Both the position numbers and the translations under genes were made by a program. DNA of 64,000 bases from Aquanectria penicillioides (taxonomy: Eukaryota; Ascomycota; Sordariomycetes; Hypocreales; Nectriaceae), in the NCBI GenBank assembly GCA_003415625.1, contig PYIU01000008.1, positions 3,224,001-3,288,000 of the forward strand, given 5' to 3'. The number at the start of each line of letters is the position of its first letter. The stretch's first letter is position 1. A model generated the notes under the pieces. That model saw nothing but the letters and a program-made list of their open reading frames with translations, did no database searches and was not told where the DNA came from. Positions 22,746 through 34,271 of the stretch are shown here, in pieces.

Positions 22746-24491
22746 ATGGACATGGCAAACGAATCAGAACGAAGAGTGCGCTCTCGTCTCGGGTGTTGGA
22801 CGTGCCGTTCTAAGAAGGTCAAATGTGATGAGGACCGACCCTGTTGCCGGCGATGCGCAAGACTCGACCTGACGTGTGATTACGCACCCCGACCCCGCAA
22901 GAAGTACACGAGGCGCTTCAACCAAAGCCGAGTCATTGAGCGATCTGCAAGCGCAAGTCACAGTGATGTGGGTTCCCAACTGATTGATCCTCTCCTGCTA
23001 CACCATCCAGTTGACGCATCCCCGGATTCTGAGCCATCGCTCCATGTGAGACTTCCACAGGGAGCCGGGGTATCGGAAAGGAGTGACAAGGACGACCGTA
23101 GCTTGATTGCCGAGTCCTTGTCCCCTAACTGTGTGTCCATACTGTCAACGACAGATTATGAGGCTATCGGTTGCTACCGTAATGTGGTTTCTCCAAGCAT
23201 CGACACAAAGGACCCAGAATATTCTGTACCAACCACAGTATTCACAATGGCATACACGAGCCCCATGATTTTACACATGGTCTGCGCTTTGGGTTCACAT
23301 CAGCTCTGCTATGAACGTAGCCGATTGGGCGAAAGAGACGATGACAACTTGGAGTCAGCCGCCGTAGAACATTATGGTGCCAGCATGAGACTCTTGGCGC
23401 AGCACATTCACAAGACTCCCGATTCAGCGACCCTGGACAAGACGCTCGCTGCACTTTGGCTAATGATTGTTTATGAACAAAAGTTTGGGGACGGCTCTGG
23501 TGTAGGCCTGAAAGCGCACTTGATAGGCGCTGCTTCCGTCTTGAACCTGAGGCTATGCAATCTCCGGAGTCTCCTGAACTGGGATGAACGATACGGAGTT
23601 GTTAGAGCATGCGACGCAGACGAAGCTGCTTCAATCCGTCTCATTGAGTGGCCTATCTCTCCATTCTCGGCGCGTATGATTGTGTGGATCTCCTTCCTTG
23701 ACGCTGGCGCGGCATTTTACCGACTAGGCGGAAGCTTTAACCGCTCCCTTGGCAAGGTCATGACTGGACTAGCTGAGAATGAAACCATGTCACGACTTCG
23801 TGGGTTCTCATCGGTTCATCGGTACTCCACACTCATGTCTAGCACTATCTGGGGACTCAAGTACCCGCAAGAGCAGCTGTTAGAAGATCTCCAAAACAGA
23901 GAACTGTTCTATCTGTACGGCCAAGCTGGCCAGTTGAGGTTCATCCTGGCCGAGCTCATGGCTGCTAATGATGATGAGCACACTGAGCACAATGACTTGG
24001 CGCAAAGGGCTGCTCATGCACTACGGGACATGGGGGAGAAGAACTGGGAGCTGCTGGAGGCGGCAACTCGTCTAGATTTCCTCTCAGCCAACGAAAGGCA
24101 GCGAAAGTTTATCACCAACATTCGCTTCATCGTTCCATTCTATCACGGAACAGTACTCTGCTATTTCCGCATCACTAATCGAAGCGCACTAGCCAACGCT
24201 AAACAGCGCCTTGCTCTCCAAGAAATCATGGCACTTGCGTATCAAAGCTACAGCGACGAGGGAGAGGAGGCCATGGCGCGGATAGGGTGGCCATTGTTTA
24301 TAGCGGCACTGGAGACGGGTGATTTTGTCCACCGTGACTGGATTCTCAACAGGTTCTCGCATCTACAGCATCACGGGGAAAATTACCGACGAGCTTATGC
24401 GGCGCTTAGGGCAGCGCAAACTAGGGACAGGGATCGAAGTGACTTCATCCGCCTTTTGGAGCGCGAAGATCTCGATAAGTTTGTTATTTAG
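22746..24491 (+). CDS. Zn2Cys6 fungal transcription factor
   Basis: Intronless, 581 aa. The ATG at 22746 is followed by a second ATG at 22752; either could start translation. The Zn(II)2Cys6 cluster is at residues 17-44 (Cys 17, 20, 27, 34, 37, 44), followed by a basic linker PRPRKKYTRR. A mid-protein fungal-specific (Fungal_trans_2-like) helical domain extends to the C-terminus, with blocks such as TLAALWLMIVYEQKFGDG and PFYHGTVLCYFRITNR. It probably acts as a nuclear dimer on CGG triplets. Its placement between the divergent M20 amidohydrolase and the codirectional Dal5-like permease suggests it is the pathway-specific regulator of that cluster. Confidence 0.92.
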   Translation: MDMANESERRVRSRLGCWTCRSKKVKCDEDRPCCRRCARLDLTCDYAPRPRKKYTRRFNQSRVIERSASASHSDVGSQLIDPLLLHHPVDASPDSEPSLHVRLPQGAGVSERSDKDDRSLIAESLSPNCVSILSTTDYEAIGCYRNVVSPSIDTKDPEYSVPTTVFTMAYTSPMILHMVCALGSHQLCYERSRLGERDDDNLESAAVEHYGASMRLLAQHIHKTPDSATLDKTLAALWLMIVYEQKFGDGSGVGLKAHLIGAASVLNLRLCNLRSLLNWDERYGVVRACDADEAASIRLIEWPISPFSARMIVWISFLDAGAAFYRLGGSFNRSLGKVMTGLAENETMSRLRGFSSVHRYSTLMSSTIWGLKYPQEQLLEDLQNRELFYLYGQAGQLRFILAELMAANDDEHTEHNDLAQRAAHALRDMGEKNWELLEAATRLDFLSANERQRKFITNIRFIVPFYHGTVLCYFRITNRSALANAKQRLALQEIMALAYQSYSDEGEEAMARIGWPLFIAALETGDFVHRDWILNRFSHLQHHGENYRRAYAALRAAQTRDRDRSDFIRLLEREDLDKFVI

Positions 24492-24920
24492 AGCGGGGAA
24501 ATGTATCTAGTGGAGGACTCTGTAGAAAACAACCGTCAGTGCATGTGGGCCATCCCGATATCTGGGAATCTAGATCATCCGGACTCGTCGAGTTTTCTAT
24601 GGCTGCTCGGCAAATTCAGATGCCCACCGGCAAATTGGCCCCGCTAAAACTCGCCAAATACTTTGAAGATAACAGCAAAAGTTGGTGGAGTCGAGAACTG
24701 TGACTCCACTGATAACAAGGTACCTGGTGGTCGCATGATCGACGCCTACAACCATCCTTCACTTTAGCATCGCAAAAGATTCAAGATACTTGGATGATGT
24801 ATAAGACGGGTGAAGACCGTCAGGTTGAAAATAGCCATTGTCAGCTTCATGCACCTCTACACTGAGAAACTTCTTGATAGGCGCATTATTTGTCTTGTTT
24901 AACCTGATTTGCCGCTACCA
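24492..24920. promoter_or_regulatory. Promoter region of the Dal5-like permease
   Basis: Contains HGATAR motifs at 24667-24672, 24710-24715 and 24875-24880. The density is only modestly above chance for 430 bp. There is no coding sequence. Confidence 0.3.
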
Positions 24921-26707
24921 ATGGCTGAGGCCGAGAGCGACATGAAAAAAGTTCCGGTAACGGACTCTCCACTGGAGGACAAAATCTCCTGTGAAGTTGT
25001 TCCGTTGGAAGACGATTTGTCACCTGCGGAAAATCGCCGACTGCTGCGAAAGGCAGACAAATGGCACGATTAATCGAACAATACACACAAAAGACCTTGA
25101 GGAGGCGCTAACTACTTGCTTGATAGGATCTTGCCAATCCTCTTTGTGACTTATATGTTTCAGTACCTGGATAAGTCCACTATGGCCAACACTGCTATTC
25201 TTGGATTGAGAAAGGACTTGCATTTGAAGGGCCAGGATTATTCATGGGCGTCCAGCGTCTTCAACTTTGGATACCTTGCAGCTTCTGCCCCTGTCGCATG
25301 GATCATCGTCCGACTCCCCATGGCCAAGTTTATGGCTGTTTTAGTGTGAGTTTATTTCTAAATGGGATTCTATGAGACTATTCTAATGGGCGTGCAACCA
25401 TAGTGCGTTGTGGGGCGGCGTTTTGATGTGCATGGCCGCCACTCATAGTGCTGGAGGACTTATTGCCACTCGATTTTTCTTAGGATTGACGGAAGCTGGT
25501 GTTGCACCTGGCTTCAGCATCATTATTTCTATGTGGTACAAGAGGTCCGAACAACCCATTCGAAATGGAGTTTGGTTTTTAGGAAACGTCGTCTCCGGGT
25601 TCTTTGCTGGACCTCTAATGTACGCCTTCGGACACGTGGAAAGTTTCTCGGCCTGGAAGGTAAGTTTAAGATTTCATTTCTGGAGATGCTCAAATGCTAA
25701 TTGCAATCTCCTTCTATAGCTCGTATTCATCGTCTTCGGTGGCCTCACCACTCTGTGGGGCATTGTCGTGTTCTTCCTCATGCCTGAATCCCCTGCCAGC
25801 GCCTGGTTCATGTCCGAAGATGAACGTGTGAAGAGTATCAAACGTGTCGAGGAAGACGCTGTTGGAGTCAAGCACAACGAGTGGAGAGTGGAACAAATGT
25901 TTGAGGCTCTGCGCGATCCCAAAGCTTGGTTTACAGTGGTCATCATGCTGGCCACAAACATTCCCAATGGAGGAATCGGTAATGTTAGTATTTCCATCCC
26001 TTATCGACTCTCGTCAACATTGTTAATGATCCTTTAAACAGTTTGCTGCCATCGTCATCAATGGTTTCGGTTTCACTGTTAATGAAACCTTTTTGGTCAA
26101 CATGATTGTCACCGCTTTTCAGGCATTTTTCGTCCTCGCCGCGACCCTTGGAAGTACTTACTTGCCAAATACGAGAACCATCTTCATGGCGATTGCCACG
26201 ACAATTGGCCTTGTCGGCGCGGTAGTCATCCGACAGCTGGACAACTCAAACCTTTGGGCACGATACTCTGGTTACTGCCTGCTGAGCGCCTACACGATCA
26301 ATTTCCCCATGGTTTTGATCATGAATACGGCCAACAACGCTGGAATTACCAAGAAAACAACCGTGAATGCGATGGTGAGAAGCCCAAATCGGGAGACGTG
26401 AGTGAAACCAGAAACTAACTACCACTCGTGATAGTCTTTTGTTTCGTACTGTGTCGGTAATATCGTCGGCCCTCAGTTGTTCTTTGACCATGAGGCACCA
26501 AGCTACCCCTCTGGATTCGCCAGCATGATTGTTTGCTTTGGCGTAGCCATCTTTACCACCATCGGCTTGCGATTCTACTTGATTTGGGAAAACAAGAAGA
26601 AGGAACAAACTTATGGGCCTGTTCCTGAGGATAACGATGAGACTGCTGGTGAGCTTTCTGGAGATAAAACAGACCGAGAGCTTCCCTACTTCAGATATGT
26701 TTACTAG
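24921..26707 (+). CDS. Dal5-like MFS permease (anion:cation symporter family)
   Basis: Six exons: 24921-25063, 25127-25345, 25404-25659, 25720-25983, 26042-26374 and 26435-26707, giving 495 aa. It has 12 TM segments with ACS-family landmarks: ENRRLLRKADK before TM1, ILPILFVTYMFQYLDKSTM, LGLRKDL, WASSVFNFGYLAA, MCMAATHSAGGLIATRFFLG (motif in TM4), GLTEAGVAPGFSIIISMWY, and NTANNAGITKKTTVNAM. Family members import allantoate, ureidosuccinate, dipeptides or organic acids. The first intron has no GT donor: only a GC donor (ATG|GCACGA) with a GCTAAC branch and TAG acceptor yields the conserved join KADKW-ILPILF. It stands next to an M20 amidohydrolase and a Zn2Cys6 gene, so uptake of an amide-type nitrogen source is a reasonable guess. 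Confidence 0.88.
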
Positions 26708-28232
26708 TTGCTAGGATAGAACTGAGAAATCTGAGATGTATAGGTCCTACAGCTTGCTAAAGTTGTGCAGCAACAGAGGGCTGTTCGAGACCTTGATTAT
26801 CAATTCAATTCTACACTTCGGAAGCTCGCCTTCGAGAGGTATCACAATTTACATTGATTTCTTGAACGGGGATCTCGAGATCTGTTTTTTTTTTTACCCG
26901 AGTGGGACTTTTGTCAAAGCTTTGGTCGCAACATAGACAGGCCTTTCAGGCCTAAATGTACCCATGAACTGATGTTCAGGGCGCAGCCAATAAGAACATC
27001 ATCTTGTCATGATTTTTCGTATAAGCGGCTATCATAATCTTTTTCTGAAGAATGCGATTGGGTTGCATGTTGCCTACAACATATACTAGGAGCACGTCGC
27101 TGATCTCACATAAGATCCTCTGCAAAGTAGACTTACCTCTGAACCAGGCTGCTGGCGGCTCAAGAGCACTGCCTCGGAGTTGATTAAGCCTAGAAGGTGT
27201 ATAGGCTATTAAGCCGAACCATGTTACTGTCTGTTTTTAGTCGTGTGGGTGGCATTCTTGAGCGATTTCTGCACCTACAGGAGATTTGAACATTGCTTCA
27301 AACTAAACGCCAGACTTATAAATATCTGCTGCCTTTACACTCACTGTAATCTGTGTTGCATTGATTGTTTCATAAATATGCATAATCTATGATATTCCAT
27401 GCAATTGACTCTTTGTCAAGTCATCAATTACACTCTGACCAATCTGGCGCAAAAAGGTCTTCCCTTTGTGCGAAACAAAGGGCATCAAAAGACGACTAGC
27501 CTGTAATGTAACCTCTCCATGGAATTCCCAACCCCCAGGATTTTCTGACGTGCCAAATGTGCTTTCAGGGCTCACGGGTGAGGCTGTCGCGGGCGAACGA
27601 CCTAATGCATCCGAGCAATAATACTAGCAGGTGCGCTGTCAATAAGCTTTATACTATCAGGGGTCTGCTGGTAGACCATAGGCCACCCAATATCTTTAGC
27701 AAGACCAAGGCCTAGCCAGATAACCTCGCCAACTTGGAACGTGCGGATACTAGAAACTACAGGCTCGAAGAAGTGGTCGTCGACAATGCCGTTCGGTTTT
27801 TGAAGAAGTCTTAGCGTAATCGATCATGCTGCGATGATGATCTGAAATTGATTCTTTGAACGTTGTGTGTAAGTTCATTCTCGATGTCTTCGAGTTCCCG
27901 ATGTTCATCCAATCGGCCATCAGTAGAGCGGTGAATCTTAACTCTGTCCACATACTATTTTACTTGCGGCGTCAATCACTTGTAAAATACTTGTGGCAAT
28001 AGCAATGCCCTCTCTTCCATGCATTAATTACGGTTGAAAATTGAGGGGTAGAACCACAGAAGCATTCCATTAGCGCATCTCATTGCCTAGCTTATCACTG
28101 ACAGTAGTGCTTACGGATAACGAGTGATACGAAGTAGACCCAAAGGCTGAAGCGGGCAGTTTCATGGAAATTTATTGGGTCACGATTCTAAGCCCTGTGG
28201 AAAGACTCGCAAGGCGTTCGTGAGGCTGACCT
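26708..28232. other. Intergenic with unrecognised coding-like scraps
   Basis: No intact gene. Minus-strand frames at about 27387-27575 and 27602-27790 read as protein-like stretches (for example EPVVSSIRTFQVGEVIWLG and GGWEFHGEVTLQ). They are in different frames and separated by a stop, so they may be a decayed gene. I cannot name the family. Confidence 0.3.
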
Positions 28233-29560
28233 ACAGTGGGGCATCAAAAGTTACGACACATTTTCATGTACCCCGCTTTCCCTCTACCTACACCATAATC
28301 AACATTCAACTTCAACAGCTTATTGCACAGCCAAATAAGGTCAGAATGGTATCGCAAGTGCATCATTCACCTCATACAAGAATAAGGATTGTTTGGAGGT
28401 ATAACTTAAGCGTATCTACTGCCTCTATTGCACGCAATAAGGGGCTAAGTTGGCATGCGATTTATAGTATGGTAAGGCAATATTATAACCAATAGAGCGG
28501 CTAAGATCAATTTAGGTCTAGCCGGCTGCATAAGATAGGAGCCTAGAAAAGGAGATAGATACTATAAGTTATAGGGCATAACCTTTATATTTAAATTAAG
28601 GAATTAATTAAAGAAGTTAGATTAAGCTATTTAAAGAAGATAGTTTTAATGTTCTTTAAAAAGGAAGGTATTATATACTTTTAGTTATTTATTTAGCCTT
28701 TTATTAATAAGGCTATAGCTAAAAAATAATTATACTTTATTAGGCAATATATATATATATCTATAGATTTTTAGAAGTCTTAAATCTTTTTAAATAAAGT
28801 TATTATAGCCTAAAGTAAAGGCTAAAGATACATTTAGTGCTTTTATAAGCTAGTATATAATCTTTTTATAATTATAATTCCTTTAATAGTTTTTAGTATA
28901 AAAGACTATTTAAAAAGAATATTTAGATTTATATTACTTTAATAAAGCATTTATAGATATTTTTTAATGCCTTTAGCTATTATAAATGCATTTTAATAGT
29001 CCCTTTTTATAGTAATATAGACTTAAATTATAGCAGTATTATAGCATAAGTTTTACTTAAATGCCTATAGCAATACCTTCCTTAAATTATTATTAAAAAT
29101 AGCTACTTTTAATATAATAATTTCTTTCTTTTTTAATTATAATTAATAATAAGCTAGCTACTAAAATAGTATAAGAACTAAAGGGCTAAAGTAATAAACT
29201 GGCCGCTCTATAGCCTTAATCTTAACCCTATTAAAAATCTATAGGCAATCCTTAAAATAAGGATATATAAGCAGTATTTTAATCTTTTAATTATACTTAA
29301 AAATAAAGAATTAAAGCAATGCCTTATTAAAGCTGCAATTAAGCTATAGAAAGAGATTAAGCTAAAGGTGCTATAAAACCTAATCTTTTTAATAAAGTAT
29401 AGAATGCAAGTAGTTATATGCGCATAAGGCTAGTATACAAAATATTAAAAAGGCCATTAGAATCTCTATCTAAAGGGCTATATATTGATATATATAGATA
29501 GTTGATATATATTTATTTAGATTTATTAGAATTATTTAAAAGTGAAGCCTCTTTTGGTGG
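28233..29560 (+). mobile_element. RIP-degraded Tc1/mariner-like (DDE_3) transposon
   Basis: The stretch 28490-29540 is abruptly AT-rich and almost without C and G. Stop-riddled forward frames still align with a Tc1/mariner-type transposase. The N-terminal helix-turn-helix is at about 28355-28495 (VSTASIARNKGLSWHAIY). The C-terminal DDE region near 29200-29430 contains INWPLYSLNLNPIKNL, corresponding to the DWPPYSPDLNPIEN block. Many CAA/CAG/CGA codons appear as TAA/TAG/TGA, the expected result of repeat-induced C-to-T mutation on both strands. Terminal inverted repeats are not clear: the left end may lie near CAGTGGGGCATCAAAAG and the right end near 29545-29560. The limits are therefore approximate. 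Confidence 0.75.
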
Positions 29561-29919
29561 AGGTATAGTGATACTGGGTTGACTCGAAATGTATTGGAAT
29601 TTTTTCACCCCCACTGTAGACGTTGGGCATCAAACAAGGCAACTTCTGGCTGCATGTCGGTGGGCCTCAAAAGTCGTACAGCATTGACTAGCTGTTGTCA
29701 TCAGCCCACCTTCATACTGATGACGAGTTTCTGCCTCACCGGTTATCCCTTCATTGTCGGCGAGTTGAGCTGCACGAACTCAATATTAGTGAGCAATCTT
29801 GTTTATTCTAGACCAACTAAAGCTAACGGTTGTACATTCTCGTTGCCGGTAACGAAACTTAACAATAAGCGGCCTGCATCCCCATTCTCCATATCAATCT
29901 TGTTATTGGCCTTGCTTCT
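29561..29919. other. Spacer between the transposon relic and the ArgRS-like gene
   Basis: Base composition returns to normal. It presumably contains the 3' UTR of the minus-strand ArgRS-like gene. No separate gene is supported. Confidence 0.5.
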
Positions 29920-31922
29920 TCAATTCGCCAAGGTCACTGGAAATCCCAAAATTTTCATGCCATTCTTAAAAACAGATTGTGTCGTTCGATACAAGATCAA
30001 CTTTGCTTTCTTCTCCCCCACGCTGACTTCATCCTGTGCATCGCTGGGGCCAGCCTCTTCTTCGTCTTCGTCGACATCGCCCTGGTCTGTGAGTATATAC
30101 AGGGAATCATAAATCTTGTAGAGGTAGCTGAGCAAAGTATGCGGCTCCAATGACTTGTAAGTTGAAGCCATGACATCGGGAAATTGGGCCAGAACACGGA
30201 GCAAGTCTGCAGAGTCGTCATCGCTCAGCGCGGCGTAGTCCGGCTCTGCGGCATTGACCTCATCCGTATCCACCTCAGAGATTAAATTGGTCAGATTCTT
30301 GAGAGAGCCTTGCAAAGTGAACCCATTGTAAAGGGTCGTTGACGCCAATTTGCTTGGCTCAAAGCTATAGCCGTGACTCCTTCTCCCGGACATCTCTTGT
30401 GCGAGCAGGGCGCTGATTAGGTCAAGGTCGTCAACAGTCCCGGGTTCTTTGCTTTCGGGCTCTCCTTCGCCTTGCTCCTCCTGCCGTGCATCATAGATCT
30501 TCTTCGAGCATTGATCTAAGATGTCGCTAAGCAAGACACCATCGAGATCCTGCGCGGCGGCAAAGCTGACATGCTGCAGCTTTTCCTTCAAGTCAGGACG
30601 GCCCATCAGTTCAACTGCCGTAAACAGCTGGTGGAAATGGTTGTCCTGCCTGGCCGTGACAACGTAGATCATCTTATCAAATTCGAATTTTCGTGAACGG
30701 TCCAGAACAGCCGCAATGTCGCGAAGGAGATAGCGTGTTACTCCATCACGACCTCGAATGACCTGCGTGCCGAGTCCCTTCTTTCCACCATGTTTGACAA
30801 AGTCGATGACCCATGATCCCTCGCTCTCTTCCAGAACCCCCTTCTCTTTGAGCATATTCTCAACTTCCACTATTGTTTCCGTCTCGATCTGGGACTCTCC
30901 GGAGTATTCATCAAATTTGATGCCGAGACGCTCATATCCACCATTGAGGCTGTCAATTGTGACATCTCGAAATCGCTTCCACAAGGCAAGCGCTTCGGGA
31001 TCTTTCTCTTCCATTTTCTTCACAAATGCATCTCTCTCTGCAAATATACCCTGTCCTTCGATATCAGCAGTGCTTTGTTTGTCATGTTTCGCTTTATCTC
31101 TTGCTTCCTGCTCTGGCTTGAAGAGTTCTTCGATCTTTGTGGAGACCTCTTGCAAATGGCGAATGCCAGTGGCTGCCAGTTTCTCCTCAGATCCGAATCG
31201 CTCGAAGCCTGCGGCAAGCACTCCAACTTGCTTCCCCCAGTCACCGAGATAATTGAGGCGGGTGACATTCCACCCCATCGCCTCGTAGAGGTTGGCAACA
31301 AACGCACCGAGCAGTGTGCTTCGGAAGTGATTGGCGGTAAAGTCTTGGGCCAGATTGGGCGACGAAAACTCCACAATGACCTTCTTCTTACCCTGGTCGG
31401 GTGCCGTAGGATCCCGAAGGCCCACTGATACATCATGCCCGTACTCCGATGTTCTGTCACTGATGTATGGCAGAAGGAGTCGAGGCAGAATCTCAGGTGA
31501 GAAGATCATTCGTAAATGGATTCCATCCACCCATGGCTGGAGAAATAGAGGCGAAGCAGGGAACTAACGAATTCAAGTTAGCTACGGTGCAGTAGGACAT
31601 GCAAGAGATGAATATTACATACCTGCGACCCAAGGTCAAAAGCTAACTGCTTTAGGCCATTGTTATCACGGTCCTTCAACTTCAGACGGGGTAGAATGAG
31701 CGCCAAATCTCCAAGCGAGGGCTCAGCCGTTGTGCTAATTGCTTCATGGATGGTAGCCACGTCACATTTCACCATTGTAGAGAGAACTCTGGTCAGCGAT
31801 GCTCTCCATATTTCAATAGGTCTTGTTAGAGCCTCAGGCGATGCATATGTGGGCATGGGGTCGAGCGAAAGGCCCTCGAGAAGGGCATCAAGCCCTTGGG
31901 GAGTGACGGTAAGACATGACAT
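29920..31922 (-). CDS. Arginyl-tRNA synthetase-like protein lacking HIGH and KMSKS signatures
   Basis: Two exons, 31922-31623 and 31563-29920 (intron 31564-31622, GTATGT to GTTAG with a GCTAAC branch site), giving 647 aa, the full length of fungal ArgRS. Residues 1-100 correspond to the N-terminal Add-1 domain. The catalytic fold is recognisable: IVEFSSPNLAQDF, GWNVTRLNYLGDWGKQ, DPEALALWKRFRDVTI, YSGESQ, YLLRDIAAVLDR and DKMIYVVTARQD. The C-terminal anticodon-binding helices end with VFKNGMKILGF. However, the class I HIGH-type motif (HAGH/HVGH in ArgRS) reads TANH at residues 176-179 (31327-31338). The MSTR(K)-containing loop is absent, the corresponding segment being AAAQDLDGVLLSDIL at residues about 435-449. 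The AHAR region is also lost. The frame is intact over 547 codons of exon 2, so it looks like a maintained divergent paralogue that probably cannot charge tRNA normally. Neighbours suggest a metabolic locus. Confidence 0.85.
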
Positions 31923-34010
31923 CTTCAATGAGTGAAAGGAAGCAAGAGTCTGAACCGGACGAAGTTGTTTTGAGAAGCTAGAATCTGACTGTACATGTGC
32001 AAAAATATGGCCGGTCTTGGGCCTCGACAACACTGCGGGGAAATTGATGACGCCGGGCCTTGCTTAAGGGCCGCAGTAAGCGGCATGCCTGATGTTGGGC
32101 ACAGATCGGGTAGGACAAGAAGGCTGGCCAACGATTCGACCAAAATGGCACTTGTGATATAACCTGATGCGATAGGAATGAGAAGAAGAAGGGCAGATGG
32201 TTGGGAACTAGGCTTCCAGACGCCTCGCCCAATGCTCAGCCCAATAAGCGCTCGCCACGCATCTCGACAGCCTTGTTTTGACCACGGCCATCTGCAATTA
32301 GTGCATTTCCCCGTATCACATTAAAGCTACGTAGCCTTGAAAATATCCCATGTGTATGTCTGCATGAGCATTCACGTGGGATATTTTAAGGCTATCCGGC
32401 CCTCACTTTGTGTCGCTATCGCTGTTGACTCATACAGCCTCAAATTGGGCAACCCTGACGCACTACGATACGCAGAAAGCGGCAGGTGTCTCGCATCACC
32501 AATTATCGCGATTCAGATATTCCGGGCATGTGTATATTCAGACTACGGGAGTTTATCAGTGCAATAGAACAATGAAGATAGCATGGTGATGGAAAACATG
32601 CAACACGCAGGCATACCGTATACGCACAAATCCCACATTCCCATCCAGTGTCATACGCCACCATCTCTCATATGGTAGGAAACTCTCGACTAAACGGAAA
32701 TTCAAGAAATTCTAAAAAATATATTACGTGTAGATTTATGACGGGTATTCGCGACCATCTCCCTGTGAAAGCACACCGTCCTTATTCACAGGATGAACAA
32801 TACCCAAAGCTAATGCGTTTTGCATGTAGAGTCAGATATAAACCAACATAGCTCAGCTTTGTCGAAAGGACGGTCAGAAGGATTTAAAAAGAAAATCAGC
32901 ACATCTTTGAAATCATTGCTGTCTTCTACCCTTGGTACTGATGGGAGTAGAATATGTGCACACATCCAGGTACAAGTAATTCCACAACTGCATGTGAATC
33001 AAGAGACAGAAAATTCATTCGCCAATCCGCGTCCACTGACGTTATTATATGGTGGTTTTCTATAAGTACAGTCTTTTTTTCAAATATCAACTTCTAAACT
33101 TTCCAAAGAATACTCGGTGCATCCTCTTTAGATTCCTTGAAACACGTATCATCAGAGGGATAAATTCTGACCAAAGTCTCGCGACAACAAGAGAATTGCC
33201 GGCTCTAGAAGATACCTAAGTATTTACACTAGTGGTCATATTTACTACATATGCTAAAAACCTTGAGATAGACCCGCCTTTTGCTAATCATAGTTTCCAA
33301 GTTTGTGACTCAACACCCTCCACTTCACAACACCCAGTCTCACTGTCCCCAAGGATCCACCCATGTCTCCGTAACGTTCCCTTCCCACCATTCATCAGCG
33401 CTATTCCGAGCCAAAGGACGCGCTACTGTTAGGTAAGTGAACTTATCATCCATGTATGATATTTCTTCTTTTCAGTGTGGGCAATTTCATGAAGATGGGA
33501 TGGTCTTGATGGCTAAGCACTACATCCCAACAACCTTTACACTTTTCAAGTCGGAAACCCTCTCCCAAATTAATGTAATTGCCGGCGCGATATTCTCGGT
33601 TTCTAATCCATTGGGCTCTTCGTTAGAATTCCGTATCAAAAACTCCCACTTTTGTGACCACGACAACAGTGGTAGACCTGGCCCTTCGTAAAGTATTCCA
33701 GCAGGCCTAGAGAAAGAAAGTAAGTGAACTACGACCGTTCTTTGGTTCCCAACAGAAGAATTGGACTAGCGAAACGAAGGTTAATCCGGATGTGTATGAA
33801 GGAGAAAGTTATTGAGAGAAAGAGACAACAGATGAAATCAAGTGGACAATGGACTGGACGATTGCTAGGTGAGAGGACACAACTGAGAGAAGGATTAAGC
33901 ATACAAGAACCTCAGATATCCATGTTTTTAACCATTCCTTCAATCAATGAAATTGCCCCAATGCTCCTCATCTAGTGTTCTGTCCACGACTCGACACTAT
34001 TGCCCGTGCC
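31923..34010. other. Intergenic, no gene recognised
   Basis: Several short open frames, none with a known motif. The first few hundred bases contain the ArgRS-like promoter. No relic of the large TM-protein partner seen at 46 and 52 kb was found here. Confidence 0.4.
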
Positions 34011-34271
34011 CTACCGGGTTCGTATCCGTTGGACAACGCAGTAAGCACACCGGGGGGAGTGACAGCAGTCGGAGAGAACTGTATGCGGAGACATGCCACC
34101 ATGGCCATATTGGCAACAAGTCCATCGAGTGATAGCTTTTTTCTTGGGACCGTGATTGGTGCAGTGCCCGAGCATGAGGAGGGGACTCTTAGGAGTCGGC
34201 CTATCATAACAGCAAGTCAGGGGGGCAGAAGTTCCGGCTGCGAGGCTGATTTGTCTGAAATCGAGCTCCAT
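34011..34271 (-). pseudogene. Degenerate copy of the small CxxC zinc-ribbon gene
   Basis: A minus-strand frame with an ATG at 34271 encodes about 86 aa ending in a recognisable but damaged version of the zinc-ribbon motif found at 44.6 and 50.1 kb. It reads GPKKKAITRWTCCQYGHGGM and later SPRCAYCVVQRIRT. Relative to the intact copies, the third Cys of the WxCCxC cluster is Tyr (TGC to TAC-type transition) and the CxYCGxPRC block is scrambled (LSDCCHSPRC). The frame remains open, but zinc-ligand loss argues for decay or strong divergence. No partner gene lies next to it. Confidence 0.55.

Noticed and set aside
28490..29540. AT-rich block considered as a mitochondrial insertion or centromere-like sequence
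   Set aside because: Transposase remnants can be read through it, so a RIP-mutated transposon explains the composition.
29579..30112. Plus-strand open frame of 177 codons
   Set aside because: Antisense to the 3' part of the ArgRS-like gene, with no domain; a shadow frame.
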